In this document: one piece after another, positions 27,313 to 35,192 of the stretch | Layout: the number at the start of each line of letters is the position of its first letter | How positions within the stretch are numbered: position 1 is the stretch's first letter | Assembly: GCF_004683865.2 (NCBI RefSeq) | Contig: NZ_CP038439.1 | Span: 2,482,001-2,546,000 of the forward strand | DNA length: 64,000 nucleotides | Source: Paracoccus liaowanqingii | GTDB lineage: Bacteria; Pseudomonadota; Alphaproteobacteria; Rhodobacterales; Rhodobacteraceae | Reading direction: 5' to 3' | The notes under the pieces: model-generated | What the model was told of the DNA's origin: nothing | Seen by the model: only the letters and a program-made list of their open reading frames with translations | Database searches by the model: none | Position numbers and translations under genes: made by a program

Positions 27313-27437
27313 CCCCGCCTGCCGGGGAAAAAATGACGCCCTGGGTCGTTTTTTCCCTTGCAGCCCCGCGCGCCCTCCCTTAGATCACCGCTCACCGAAG
27401 GCGGAACGGTCCAACCGGAACGCCACAGGTACGGAGC

Positions 27438-27512
27438 GCGGGCGTAGCTCAGGGGTAGAGCATAACCTTGCCAAGGTTAGGGTCGAGAGTTCGAATCTCT
27501 TCGCCCGCTCCA
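27438..27512 (+). tRNA. tRNA-Gly (anticodon GCC)
   Basis: A 75-nt cloverleaf. The acceptor GCGGGCG pairs with CGCCCGC, followed by discriminator T and an encoded CCA. The D arm is TAGCTCAGGGGTAGAGC. The anticodon arm AACCTTGCCAAGGTT has loop TTGCCAA and GCC at 27470-27472. The T arm is GAGAGTTCGAATCTCTT. All standard invariant positions are present. Confidence 0.97.
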
Positions 27513-27517
27513 ACACA

Positions 27518-27547
27518 AAAAGGCCGGACCCAAGGGTCCGGCCTTTT
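27518..27547 (+). terminator. Rho-independent terminator after tRNA-Gly
   Basis: A 14-bp arm AAAAGGCCGGACCC and its complement GGGTCCGGCCTTTT around AA form a strong stem that ends in a T-run, 6 nt after the tRNA 3' end. It is symmetrical and could also act on the opposite strand. Confidence 0.9.
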
Positions 27548-27587
27548 GCATGTCCCCCAGACGCCTCCCCAGCAAACACCGCCCCCC

Positions 27588-27657
27588 ATTCATCTTGGCA
27601 TAAATATCCTGCGGGGGGAGTCGCGGCACGCGACGGGGGGCGCAAGGCCCCCCGCCT
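27588..27657. repeat. Dispersed intergenic hairpin element (copy 2)
   Basis: Contains TTCATCTTGGCATAAATATC, a CTGCGGGGGGA stretch, an internal palindrome TCGCG-GCA-CGCGA and the hairpin GGGGGGCGCAAGGCCCCCC. It closely resembles the right arm of the repeat at 712-780. It lies between the tRNA terminator and the end of the flavoprotein gene. Confidence 0.7.
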
Positions 27658-27679
27658 CCCTCACCGCCCGACCAGGGCC

Positions 27680-30172
27680 TCAGCCATCGACCCGGATCCG
27701 CGCATTCTGCGGATCATGCGGGCTGTCCTCGCACACCACCGCGTCGAACAGTTCGCGGAACATCCGCACCTGCAGCCGCGTCCCCGGCACCGCCAGGTCG
27801 GGCCGGACATAGCCCATGCCGATCTGCTGCCCGAAGGCCACCGAATACCCGCCCGAGGTCAGCCGCCCGATCCGCGCGCCGTCCAGGAACAGCCCCTCGC
27901 GCCCCCAGGGATCGGCATCCGCCGGCCCGTCGATGCGCAGCGTGACGCAGAGCGACCGGATCCCCTTGCCCTCCATCGCCGCCTTGCCGCGGAAGTCCTT
28001 CGACAGGTCCACGAAGCGGTCCAGCCCGGCCTCCAGCGGTGTCGCATCGCGGCCCAGCTCGGTGCCGAAGGCGCGATAGGACTTCTCCTGGCGCAGCCAG
28101 TTCTGCGCCCGCGCGCCGACCAGCGTCAGCCCCAGGGGCTCGCCCGCCTCCATCAGCCGGTCGAACAGGTGGTTCTGCATCTCGATCGGGTGATGCAGCT
28201 CCCATCCCAGCTCGCCCGTATAGGCGACGCGGATGGCCATGACCGGCACCATGCCCAGCTCGATCCGCCGCATCGACAGCCAGGGAAAGCGCTTGTTGGA
28301 CAACACGGTCGCAGGCTCGGCATCCCGGACCAGCTGCGCCAGCACCGCGCGCGACTGCGGCCCGGCGATGGCGAAGACGCCCCATTGCGTCGTCACGTCC
28401 TGCACCGCCACGAAGGCCCCGCCCGAGGCCATGAAATCCTCGGCCGATTTCACCAGGTGATCGCGGTCGTAATCCGTCCAGGCCCCCGCCGAGACCAGAT
28501 AGTAATCCTGCTCGCCCCGCCGCACGATGGTGTATTCCGTCCGCACCGTCCCGGCATCGGTCAGCGCATAGGTCAGGTTGATCCGCCCCACCTTGGGCAG
28601 CTTGTTGGTGGTCAGCCAGTCGAGGAACGCCGTCGCCCCCGGCCCGGTCACCACATGCTTTGCGAAGGCTGTCGCATCGACCAGCCCCGCCGCGCTCCGC
28701 ACCGCCTCGGCCTCGGCCTTCGCATATTTCCACCAGCCGCCGCGCCGGAAGCTGCGGCTGTCATGGTCGTCGAAGCCCATCGGCGCGTAGTAGTTCGGCC
28801 GCTCCCAGCCGTTCACCTGCCCGAACTGCGCGCCTCGCGCCGCCTGCCGGTCATAGGCGGGCGAGGTCCGCAGCGGCCGCGCCGCGCCGCGCTCCTCATC
28901 CGGATGATGCAGCACGAAGACGTTCTCATACGCCTCCTCGTTCTTCTTCACGGCATATTCGGTGGTCATCCAGTCGCCGAACCGGCGCGGGTCCAAAGAC
29001 GCCATGTCGATCTCGGCCTCACCCTCGACCATCATCTGCGCCAGATAATGCCCCACCCCCCCGGCGGCGGTGATGCCAAAGCTGAACCCCTCGGCCAGCC
29101 ACATGTTGCGCAGGCCCGGCGCGGGCCCGACCAAGGGGTTGCCGTCCGGGGTGTAGCAGATCGGCCCGTTGAAATCGTCCTTCAGCCCCACCGTCTCGCT
29201 GGTCGGGATGCGGTGGATCATCGCCATGTACTCCTCCTCGATCCGCTCCAGATCCAGGGGGAACAGATCGGCGCGGAAGCTGTCGGGCACGCCATAGGGG
29301 AAGCGCGCCGGCGCCCCCTTCTCATAGGGGCCCAGGATCCAGCCGCCCCGCTCCTCGCGCACGTACCACTTGGCGTCCGCGTCGCGCAGCACCGGATGCT
29401 CGGGATTGCCCTCGGCCCGCCAGCGCATCAGCGCGGGGTCCGGCTCGGTCACGATGAACTGGTGCTCGACCGGGATCGCGGGGATGCGGATGCCCAGCAG
29501 CCGCGCGGTGCGCTGCGCATGGTTGCCGGTGGCGGTCACCACATGCTCGGCCCGGATCTCGAAGACCTCGCCTGAGGGGATCAGGTTGCCGCCCTTCTCG
29601 ACCATCCGCTCGACCGTCACGACCCAGTCGGACCCGGTCCAGCGATAGCCGTTCACCTGGATCTTGCGCTCGATGGCGCATCCCGCCATGCGCGCGCCCT
29701 TGGCCATGGCCTGCGTCACGTCGGCGGGGTTGATGTAGCCATCGGTCGGATGGAACAGCGCGCCCTTCAGATCCTCGGTCCGGACCAGCGGCCAGCGGTC
29801 CCTGATCTGGGCCGGGGTCAGGAACTGATGCTCGATCCCCACCGTCTCGGCGGTGGCGGAATACAGCATGTATTCGTCCATCCGCGCATCCGTCTGCGCC
29901 ATGCGCAGGTTGCCGCAGCGGGTGAAGCCCGCGTTCAGCCCCGTCTCGGCCTCCAGCCCCGCATAAAGGCGCACCGAGTAATCGTGGATATGGCTGGTCG
30001 CATAGCCCATGTTGAACAGGGGCAGCAGCCCCGCCGCATGCCAGGTGGACCCGGCGGTCAGCTCGTCGCGCTCGACCAGCAGGGTGTCCCAGCCCGCGCG
30101 GGCCAGATGCAGCGCGATCCCGCAGCCCACGGCGCCGCCTCCGACGACAAGAACCTTCACCTGCGACTTCAT
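27680..30172 (-). CDS. Dimethylglycine/sarcosine dehydrogenase-like FAD oxidoreductase with GcvT domain
   Basis: An 830-residue flavoprotein. The N-terminal DAO domain begins VLVVGGGAVGCGIALHLA (FAD-binding GxGxxG). It is followed by GSTWHAAGLLP, where the His matches the residue that carries covalent FAD in dimethylglycine and sarcosine dehydrogenases. From about residue 440 the protein is a folate-binding aminomethyltransferase (GcvT-like) region with a C-terminal GcvT barrel. By family, it would oxidatively demethylate an N-methylated glycine and pass the one-carbon unit to tetrahydrofolate. The exact substrate cannot be told from sequence. It is monocistronic and divergent from panC. Confidence 0.9.
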   Translation of the reverse strand: MKSQVKVLVVGGGAVGCGIALHLARAGWDTLLVERDELTAGSTWHAAGLLPLFNMGYATSHIHDYSVRLYAGLEAETGLNAGFTRCGNLRMAQTDARMDEYMLYSATAETVGIEHQFLTPAQIRDRWPLVRTEDLKGALFHPTDGYINPADVTQAMAKGARMAGCAIERKIQVNGYRWTGSDWVVTVERMVEKGGNLIPSGEVFEIRAEHVVTATGNHAQRTARLLGIRIPAIPVEHQFIVTEPDPALMRWRAEGNPEHPVLRDADAKWYVREERGGWILGPYEKGAPARFPYGVPDSFRADLFPLDLERIEEEYMAMIHRIPTSETVGLKDDFNGPICYTPDGNPLVGPAPGLRNMWLAEGFSFGITAAGGVGHYLAQMMVEGEAEIDMASLDPRRFGDWMTTEYAVKKNEEAYENVFVLHHPDEERGAARPLRTSPAYDRQAARGAQFGQVNGWERPNYYAPMGFDDHDSRSFRRGGWWKYAKAEAEAVRSAAGLVDATAFAKHVVTGPGATAFLDWLTTNKLPKVGRINLTYALTDAGTVRTEYTIVRRGEQDYYLVSAGAWTDYDRDHLVKSAEDFMASGGAFVAVQDVTTQWGVFAIAGPQSRAVLAQLVRDAEPATVLSNKRFPWLSMRRIELGMVPVMAIRVAYTGELGWELHHPIEMQNHLFDRLMEAGEPLGLTLVGARAQNWLRQEKSYRAFGTELGRDATPLEAGLDRFVDLSKDFRGKAAMEGKGIRSLCVTLRIDGPADADPWGREGLFLDGARIGRLTSGGYSVAFGQQIGMGYVRPDLAVPGTRLQVRMFRELFDAVVCEDSPHDPQNARIRVDG

Positions 30173-30270
30173 CCCGTGACCTCATCTGGACCGATTTTCC
30201 CTGTGATGCCCCATCCCCGCGACGTGGCGTCCAAGGCGCCCGACACATGCGGGCGAAAAACGACATGGCC

Positions 30271-30299
30271 TTGCCCATGCCCGGCCCCGCCGCTAGGTT
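30271..30299 (+). promoter_or_regulatory. Predicted panC promoter
   Basis: TTGCCC (30271-30276) and TAGGTT (30294-30299) are spaced by 17 bp, 25 bp before the panC ATG, in the divergent gap with the flavoprotein gene. Confidence 0.4.
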
Positions 30300-30324
30300 G
30301 CGCCACGTTTCCAGGGGGGCCCTC

Positions 30325-31170
30325 ATGCAGATCTGCCGCAGCACGCAGGCCATGCGCGACTGGCGCGAGGGTGCAGGCCGCGTGGCGCTGGTCCCCACCA
30401 TGGGCGCGCTGCATCCGGGGCACCTGTCGCTGGTCACCCGCGCCCGCGACTGGCTGGACGCGCAGGGCGGCGGCCGGGTCGTCACCTCGATCTTCGTCAA
30501 CCCCACGCAGTTCGCACCCAGCGAGGATCTGGACAAATACCCCCGGTCCGAGGCGCAGGATCTGGACCTGCTGGCGGGCGCGGGCTGCGACGCGGTCTTC
30601 CTGCCGCAGGTCGCCGACATCTACCGCCCCGGCGCGCAGACCCAGGTCGAGGTCACGGGCCTCGGGCGCATGCTGATGGGACGGCTGCGGCCCGGCCATT
30701 TCCGCGGGGTGGCGACGGTGGTGACCAAGCTCTTCAACATCATCCAGCCGCAGGCGGCGGTCTTTGGCGAAAAGGACTATCAGCAGCTGACCCTGATCCG
30801 GCAGATGGTCGCGGATCTGGACATCCCCGTGCAGGTCCTCGCCGGACCCACCGTGCGCGATGCCGACGGGCTGGCGCTGTCGTCGCGCAACCAGCGCCTG
30901 ACGCCCGAGGACCGCGCAAGCGCCCCGATCCTGGCCCGCGCGCTGGACCGGGCCCAGGCGATGGTCGCCCCAGGCACCACGCCCGCCGCCCTGCGCCGCG
31001 CGATCCGCGCCCTGCTGGCGGCAGAGCCCCGAGGCCAGATCCGCTCCATCGACATCCGCGACGCGGGCGACCTCACGCGCATCGCCACGCTGGACCGCCC
31101 CGTGGTGATCCTGCTGGCCGTCCGCTTCGGCGAGGTGCTGCTGATCGACCAGCGCGTCGTCCATCCATAG
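30325..31170 (+). CDS. panC: Pantoate--beta-alanine ligase (pantothenate synthetase)
   Basis: Joins pantoate and beta-alanine with ATP to give pantothenate. Motifs of the 281-residue protein are PTMGALHPGHLSLV (HIGH-type nucleotide site), FVNPTQFAPSEDLDKYPR, GEKDYQQL and the KMSKS-like LSSRNQRLTPE. ATG 30325 (MQICRSTQAM) follows CAGGGGGG; a longer frame upstream lacks homology. panB follows after 9 bp. The product feeds CoaX and so CoA synthesis. Confidence 0.97.
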   Translation: MQICRSTQAMRDWREGAGRVALVPTMGALHPGHLSLVTRARDWLDAQGGGRVVTSIFVNPTQFAPSEDLDKYPRSEAQDLDLLAGAGCDAVFLPQVADIYRPGAQTQVEVTGLGRMLMGRLRPGHFRGVATVVTKLFNIIQPQAAVFGEKDYQQLTLIRQMVADLDIPVQVLAGPTVRDADGLALSSRNQRLTPEDRASAPILARALDRAQAMVAPGTTPAALRRAIRALLAAEPRGQIRSIDIRDAGDLTRIATLDRPVVILLAVRFGEVLLIDQRVVHP

Positions 31171-31179
31171 GGAAAGCCC

Positions 31180-32001
31180 ATGTCCGCACGCCCCTCCGAT
31201 CCGGCCCCCGTCCGCCGCATCACCGCCCCCCAGATCGCCGCCCGCAAGGGCGACACGCCCATCGTCGCGCTGACCGCCTACAGCGCGCCCATGGCCGCCG
31301 CCGTCGATCCCCATGCCGAGGTGATCCTGGTGGGCGACAGCCTTGGCATGGTCGTCCACGGCCTGCCCTCGACCCTCGGCGTCACGATGGAGATGATGAT
31401 CCTGCATGGCCAGGCCGTCATGCGCGGCAGCGCCCGGGCGCTGGTCGTCATCGACATGCCCTTCGGCAGCTACGAGGAAAGCCCGGAAGCCGCCTTCCGC
31501 AACGCCGCCCGCATCATGGCCGAGACGGGCGCAGGCGCCGTCAAGCTGGAGGGCGGCGCCCGCATGGCCCCCACCATCCGCTTCCTGACCGACCGCGGCA
31601 TCCCGGTCATGGCCCATATCGGCCTGACCCCGCAATCGACCCACACGCTGGGCGGCTTCAAGACCCAAGGCCGCGATCAGGCCAGCTGGCCCGCCCATCT
31701 GGCCGATGCCCGGGCCGTCAGCGACGCCGGCGCCTTCTCGGTCGTCATCGAGGGCGTGACCGAGGCATTGGCCGACCGCCTGACCGAGGCCGTGTCCATC
31801 CCCACCATCGGCATCGGCGCCTCCGCCCGCTGCGACGGCCAGATCCTGGTTCTGGACGACATGCTGGGCCTCTCGGGCCGCGTGCCCCGCTTCGTGCAGA
31901 AGTTCGGCGATCTGGGCCCCCGCGCCGAGGACGCGATCGCGGCCTACGCTGCCGCCGTCCGCGACCGCAGTTTTCCGGGGCCCGCCAACCTCTACCGCTG
32001 A
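31180..32001 (+). CDS. panB: 3-methyl-2-oxobutanoate hydroxymethyltransferase
   Basis: Transfers a hydroxymethyl group from methylene-tetrahydrofolate to 2-oxoisovalerate, giving ketopantoate. The 273-residue TIM barrel shows [12 protein letters not shown], the metal and substrate site [24 protein letters not shown] and [21 protein letters not shown]. It forms an operon with panC, 9 bp upstream. A ketopantoate reductase gene is not in the window. Confidence 0.97.
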   Translation: MSARPSDPAPVRRITAPQIAARKGDTPIVALTAYSAPMAAAVDPHAEVILVGDSLGMVVHGLPSTLGVTMEMMILHGQAVMRGSARALVVIDMPFGSYEESPEAAFRNAARIMAETGAGAVKLEGGARMAPTIRFLTDRGIPVMAHIGLTPQSTHTLGGFKTQGRDQASWPAHLADARAVSDAGAFSVVIEGVTEALADRLTEAVSIPTIGIGASARCDGQILVLDDMLGLSGRVPRFVQKFGDLGPRAEDAIAAYAAAVRDRSFPGPANLYR

Positions 32002-32009
32002 GCCGGCCC

Positions 32010-32063
32010 CATCCTCTTCGCGGGCATATCCTGCAGGGGGTCGCCAAAGGGTGCGTCCCCCGC
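32010..32063. repeat. Dispersed intergenic hairpin element (degenerate copy 3)
   Basis: CATCCTCTTCGCGGGCATAT then CCTGCAGGGGGTCG and GTGCGTCCCCCGCG resemble the order TTCATCTTGGC, AATATCCTGCGGGGG, hairpin seen in the other copies, but with several changes. It starts 9 bp after panB. Confidence 0.45.
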
Positions 32064-32224
32064 GCAACGCCCGCAACCGGTGTACAGCCTGTGCACAGCC
32101 GGTGCCGCCCCCGTGCACCCCCGGTGCGGCCGAATCCCCAGCAATCGCTGCCCGATCCGCGCCGCCCCCGTCCCGGCCGTTGCGCGCACCGCCAAAGCAA
32201 CGCCCGCAGCCGTTGCGCCGGACC
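32064..32224. repeat. Intergenic stretch with direct and GTGCAC-type repeats
   Basis: Between the convergent panB and MFS genes, an 18-bp sequence CAACGCCCGCAACCGGTG (32065-32082) recurs as CAACGCCCGCAGCCGTTG (32198-32215). Between them lie GTGTAC and two GTGCAC palindromes and several GCCGxxGC words. No ORF with believable coding character is present. Function unknown. Confidence 0.5.
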
Positions 32225-33376
32225 TTACCTCTTTTCGAAATCCGCCGTCCCCGCCAGACGCGACAGCGCCAGCGGAATGACCAGCAGCACCGCCAGCGCC
32301 AGATAGATCGTCCCGAGGCTCAGATGCTCGGCCAGAAAGCCGATGCTGCCCGGCGCCAGAAGGATGCCGGAATAGCCCATCATCGTGACCACCGACAGGC
32401 CCATCCCGGCCGCCAGCCCCGGCACGTTCCCGGCCGCCGAAAAGGCGATCGGCACCATGTTGGCGATCCCGATCCCGGCCAGCGCAAAGCCTGCAATCGC
32501 TGGCCCCGGCGTATCCGCCAGCCCCGCCAGCGCCAGCCCGGCCATCGCCACGCCCGCACTGGCACGCAGCGTGGTCACCGCGCCGAAGCGCCGCCGCAGC
32601 GCGTCGCCCAGAAACCGCATCACCGCCATCGTCCCCGCGCAGGCCGCGAAGCCCCAGCCCGCCACGGCCAAGGATGCGCCCATCTCGCGCTGCAGATAGA
32701 CCGCCGCCCAATCGAGGATCGCCCCTTCCGGGATCATCGCGGTCAGCGCCATCAGCCCGATCAGATAGGGCAAGGGCGTGCGCGGCAGGCGCAGCGGCAC
32801 CTTCTCGGCCTCCGGCGCCGGGCGGTCCTCCAGCAGGCGCGGCAGCGCCCAGACCAGCACCCCCACCACCGCGACGGTCACCATAACCGAATGAAATATC
32901 TCGCCAAATGCCAGGATCAGCGCCCCGCCCGCCCCGGCCCCGGCCAGGCCGCCGAGGCTCCAGAATCCGTGGCAGGAGGACATGATCGCCCGCCCCCGGT
33001 GCCGCTCGACCGCGACGGCATTGGCGTTCATCGCGACATCCATCCCGCCGATCACGCCCCCGAACAGGAACACCGCCGCCGCGACGGACCAGTATCCCGG
33101 CATCATCGACATCCAGACGAGCGAGGAAGAGGCGGCCCAGGCCGCGACCCGCACCGCCCGCGCCGATCCCGCCCGCGCCACCATCGCGCCAAAGAGCGGC
33201 ATCACGCACAAGGACCCCGCGCCCAGACCCAGCACGATCAGCCCGGCCATCGCCTCGGTGATTCCCAACCGCGCCATCAGCACCGGGATCTTGGGCGCCC
33301 AGCTGCCCACCAGCAGCCCATTGGCGAAGAACAGGGCCGAGACCGCCCACCGCGCCCTTCCGTCCGTCATGTCCAT
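32225..33376 (-). CDS. MFS transporter (YbjJ-like)
   Basis: A 383-residue major facilitator protein with about 12 membrane segments. It opens RWAVSALFFANGLLVGSWAPKIP, and the first cytoplasmic loop has PLFGAMVARAGSARAVR. MDVAMNANAVAVERHRGRAIMSSCHGFWSLGG is shared with YbjJ and related sugar or drug exporters, and a long loop (LLEDRPAPEAEK) separates the two halves. The substrate cannot be inferred. It starts 6 bp after the 2-hydroxyacid dehydrogenase stop, so the two are probably co-transcribed. Confidence 0.88.
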   Translation of the reverse strand: MDMTDGRARWAVSALFFANGLLVGSWAPKIPVLMARLGITEAMAGLIVLGLGAGSLCVMPLFGAMVARAGSARAVRVAAWAASSSLVWMSMMPGYWSVAAAVFLFGGVIGGMDVAMNANAVAVERHRGRAIMSSCHGFWSLGGLAGAGAGGALILAFGEIFHSVMVTVAVVGVLVWALPRLLEDRPAPEAEKVPLRLPRTPLPYLIGLMALTAMIPEGAILDWAAVYLQREMGASLAVAGWGFAACAGTMAVMRFLGDALRRRFGAVTTLRASAGVAMAGLALAGLADTPGPAIAGFALAGIGIANMVPIAFSAAGNVPGLAAGMGLSVVTMMGYSGILLAPGSIGFLAEHLSLGTIYLALAVLLVIPLALSRLAGTADFEKR

Positions 33377-33382
33377 GGATCC

Positions 33383-34387
33383 CTACAGCATCGACGGCAC
33401 GACCAGATCGGGCGGCCGGTGGCCATCCGCGAAGGTCTTGATGTTGATGATGACCTTCTCGCCCATCTCGGCGCGGCCCTCGACCGTGGCGCTGCCCATA
33501 TGCGGCAGCAGGACCACGTTGGGCAGTTCGCGCAGCCGGGGATTGATCTCGTGCCCATGCTCGAACACGTCCAGCCCCGCGCCCGCGATCTCTCCGGCGC
33601 GCAGCATCCGGGTCAGGGCGTTCTCGTCGATGACCTCCCCGCGCGAGGTGTTCACGATCACCGCCGAGGGCTTCATCAGCTTCAGCCGCCGCGCATTGAG
33701 CAGGTGGAAGGTCGAGGGCGTGTGCGGCGCGTTCACGCTGACGATGTCCATGCGCGCCAGCATCTGGTCCAGGCTCTCCCACCAGGTGGCCTGCAGCGCC
33801 TCCTCGATCTCGGGGCGCAGGCGCTTTCGGTTGTGGTAATGGACCTGCATGCCGAAGACATTGGCCCGGCGCGCGACGGCCTGCCCGATCCGGCCCATGC
33901 CCAGGATGCCAAGGCGCCGCCCCCCGACGCGCCCGCCCAGATGCGCGGTGGGCGACCAGCCCTGCCAGCGCCCGGCCTGCATCTCGGCCAGCCCCTCGGG
34001 GATCTTGCGCGTCACCGCCAGGATCAGCGCCAGGGCCATGTCGGCGGTGTCCTCGGTCACCACGCCCGGCGTGTTGCTGACCAGCACGCCGCGCTGGCGG
34101 GCCGAGAGCACGTCGATATGATCCACCCCCGCGCCGAAATTGGCGATCAGCTTCAGCCGCTCGCCCGCGCGGGCCAGCATGGCGGCGGTGATCTGGTCGG
34201 TGACGGTGGGCACCAGCACGTCCACCCCCTCCATCAGCGCCACCAGCTCGTCCTGGCCCAGCTTGCGGTCGTCATTGCGCAGCACGATGTCGAACAGCTC
34301 GGACATGCGGGTCTCGACCGCGTCGGGCAGGCGCCGGGTGACGGCCACGCGCAGCTTGCGGCGGTCGGACAAGGGGCTGGCGGGCAT
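33383..34387 (-). CDS. D-isomer 2-hydroxyacid dehydrogenase (glyoxylate/hydroxypyruvate reductase-like)
   Basis: NAD(P)-dependent reductase of 2-oxoacids, 334 residues. The Rossmann motif is LGILGMGRIGQAVARRA. VNTSRGEVIDENAL holds the catalytic Arg and LPHMGSATVEGR the catalytic His, with the Glu in GLDVFEHGHEINPRL. The start is ATG 34387, preceded by GAGGTGACC; an upstream in-frame extension covers the divergent promoter region. Glyoxylate or hydroxypyruvate is the likeliest substrate class, but it is not certain. The gene precedes the MFS transporter and is divergent from the SH3-like protein gene. Confidence 0.9.
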   Translation of the reverse strand: MPASPLSDRRKLRVAVTRRLPDAVETRMSELFDIVLRNDDRKLGQDELVALMEGVDVLVPTVTDQITAAMLARAGERLKLIANFGAGVDHIDVLSARQRGVLVSNTPGVVTEDTADMALALILAVTRKIPEGLAEMQAGRWQGWSPTAHLGGRVGGRRLGILGMGRIGQAVARRANVFGMQVHYHNRKRLRPEIEEALQATWWESLDQMLARMDIVSVNAPHTPSTFHLLNARRLKLMKPSAVIVNTSRGEVIDENALTRMLRAGEIAGAGLDVFEHGHEINPRLRELPNVVLLPHMGSATVEGRAEMGEKVIINIKTFADGHRPPDLVVPSML

Positions 34388-34556
34388 GGTCACCTCACTG
34401 TGTTGCACGCGGTCGGACAGGCATGTCGGCCCGCCCTTTCCATCGGGGGCCGCATTTGGCAAACTGCCCGCGTTGAGGGGCCGGCACAAGACCCCAGAGG
34501 GCCGCCACCCCATCCGGGGCACGGGGCGGCCCACGCAGGACAGGGACGGACAGGGC

Positions 34557-35114
34557 ATGACGGCACGGCTTGGCAGAACGGGCGCAGCGGCGGCACTCGC
34601 GCTTGCGGGGATGATCGGGGCCTGGGGCCTGGCCGGCCCGGCTGCGGCGCAGACCCCGGCCGAGCAGGCGCAGACCGTGGCCGGTCAGCGCGGCCCGGTG
34701 ACCAACCTGCCCTTGCCCCGCTATGTCAGCCTCAAGGGAAACGAGGGCAATGCCCGGCGCGGCCCCAGCCTGTCGCACCGCATCGATTGGGTCTTCCGCC
34801 ATGCCGGCATGCCGCTGCGCGTGGTGGCCGAATTCGGCCACTGGCGCCGGGTCGAGGATCGCGACGGCACCGGCGGCTGGATCCATTATGCGCTGTTGTC
34901 CGGCGTGCGCACCGCGCTGGTGACCCAGGACATGCTGGAACTGCGCACCCGCCCCAACCCGGATGCCGACATCGTGGCCCGGGCCGAGGCCGGAGCCATC
35001 CTGCGCCTGAACGAATGCGACCCCGACTGGTGCCGCGTCTCGGGCGGCGGCCAGCGGGGCTGGGTGCCCAAGGCCACCATCTGGGGCGTCGACGCCGCGG
35101 AAATCCGCGACTGA
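34557..35114 (+). CDS. Exported SH3-like domain protein
   Basis: A 185-residue protein with a signal peptide (hydrophobic AAAALALAGMIGAWGLAG, cleavage likely after AAAQ). Two bacterial SH3-like repeats follow: LPRYVSLKGNEGNARRGPS to GWIHYALLSG, and MLELRTRPNPDADIVARAE to GWVPKATIWG. Each has the conserved N-x-R-x-GP or LR-x-x-P pattern and a W-x-x-V core. It is probably periplasmic and may bind peptidoglycan or protein. Two cysteines (NECDPDWCRV) are close together. ATG 34557 follows AGGGACGGACAGGGC. Confidence 0.85.
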   Translation: MTARLGRTGAAAALALAGMIGAWGLAGPAAAQTPAEQAQTVAGQRGPVTNLPLPRYVSLKGNEGNARRGPSLSHRIDWVFRHAGMPLRVVAEFGHWRRVEDRDGTGGWIHYALLSGVRTALVTQDMLELRTRPNPDADIVARAEAGAILRLNECDPDWCRVSGGGQRGWVPKATIWGVDAAEIRD

Positions 35115-35134
35115 CCCCACCCTCCTGCGGCGGT

Positions 35135-35182
35135 CCGCAAATATCCCGGGGGGGCGCCGCAGGCGCGGGGGCAGCGCCCCCT
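35135..35182. repeat. Dispersed intergenic hairpin element (copy 4)
   Basis: CCGCAAATATCCCGGGGGGG followed by GCGCGGGGGCAGCGCCCCCT carries the AATATCC core, the G-run and the GC hairpin of the family. It lies between the convergent SH3-like and M3 peptidase genes and may serve as a transcript end for either. Confidence 0.6.
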
Positions 35183-35192
35183 CTCGGGCGCA

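Noticed and set aside
27680..30172. Assignment of the flavoprotein as a glycine-cleavage T protein
   Set aside because: The full-length FAD domain with the covalent-flavin His motif and total length show a dimethylglycine/sarcosine dehydrogenase-type fusion, not free-standing GcvT.
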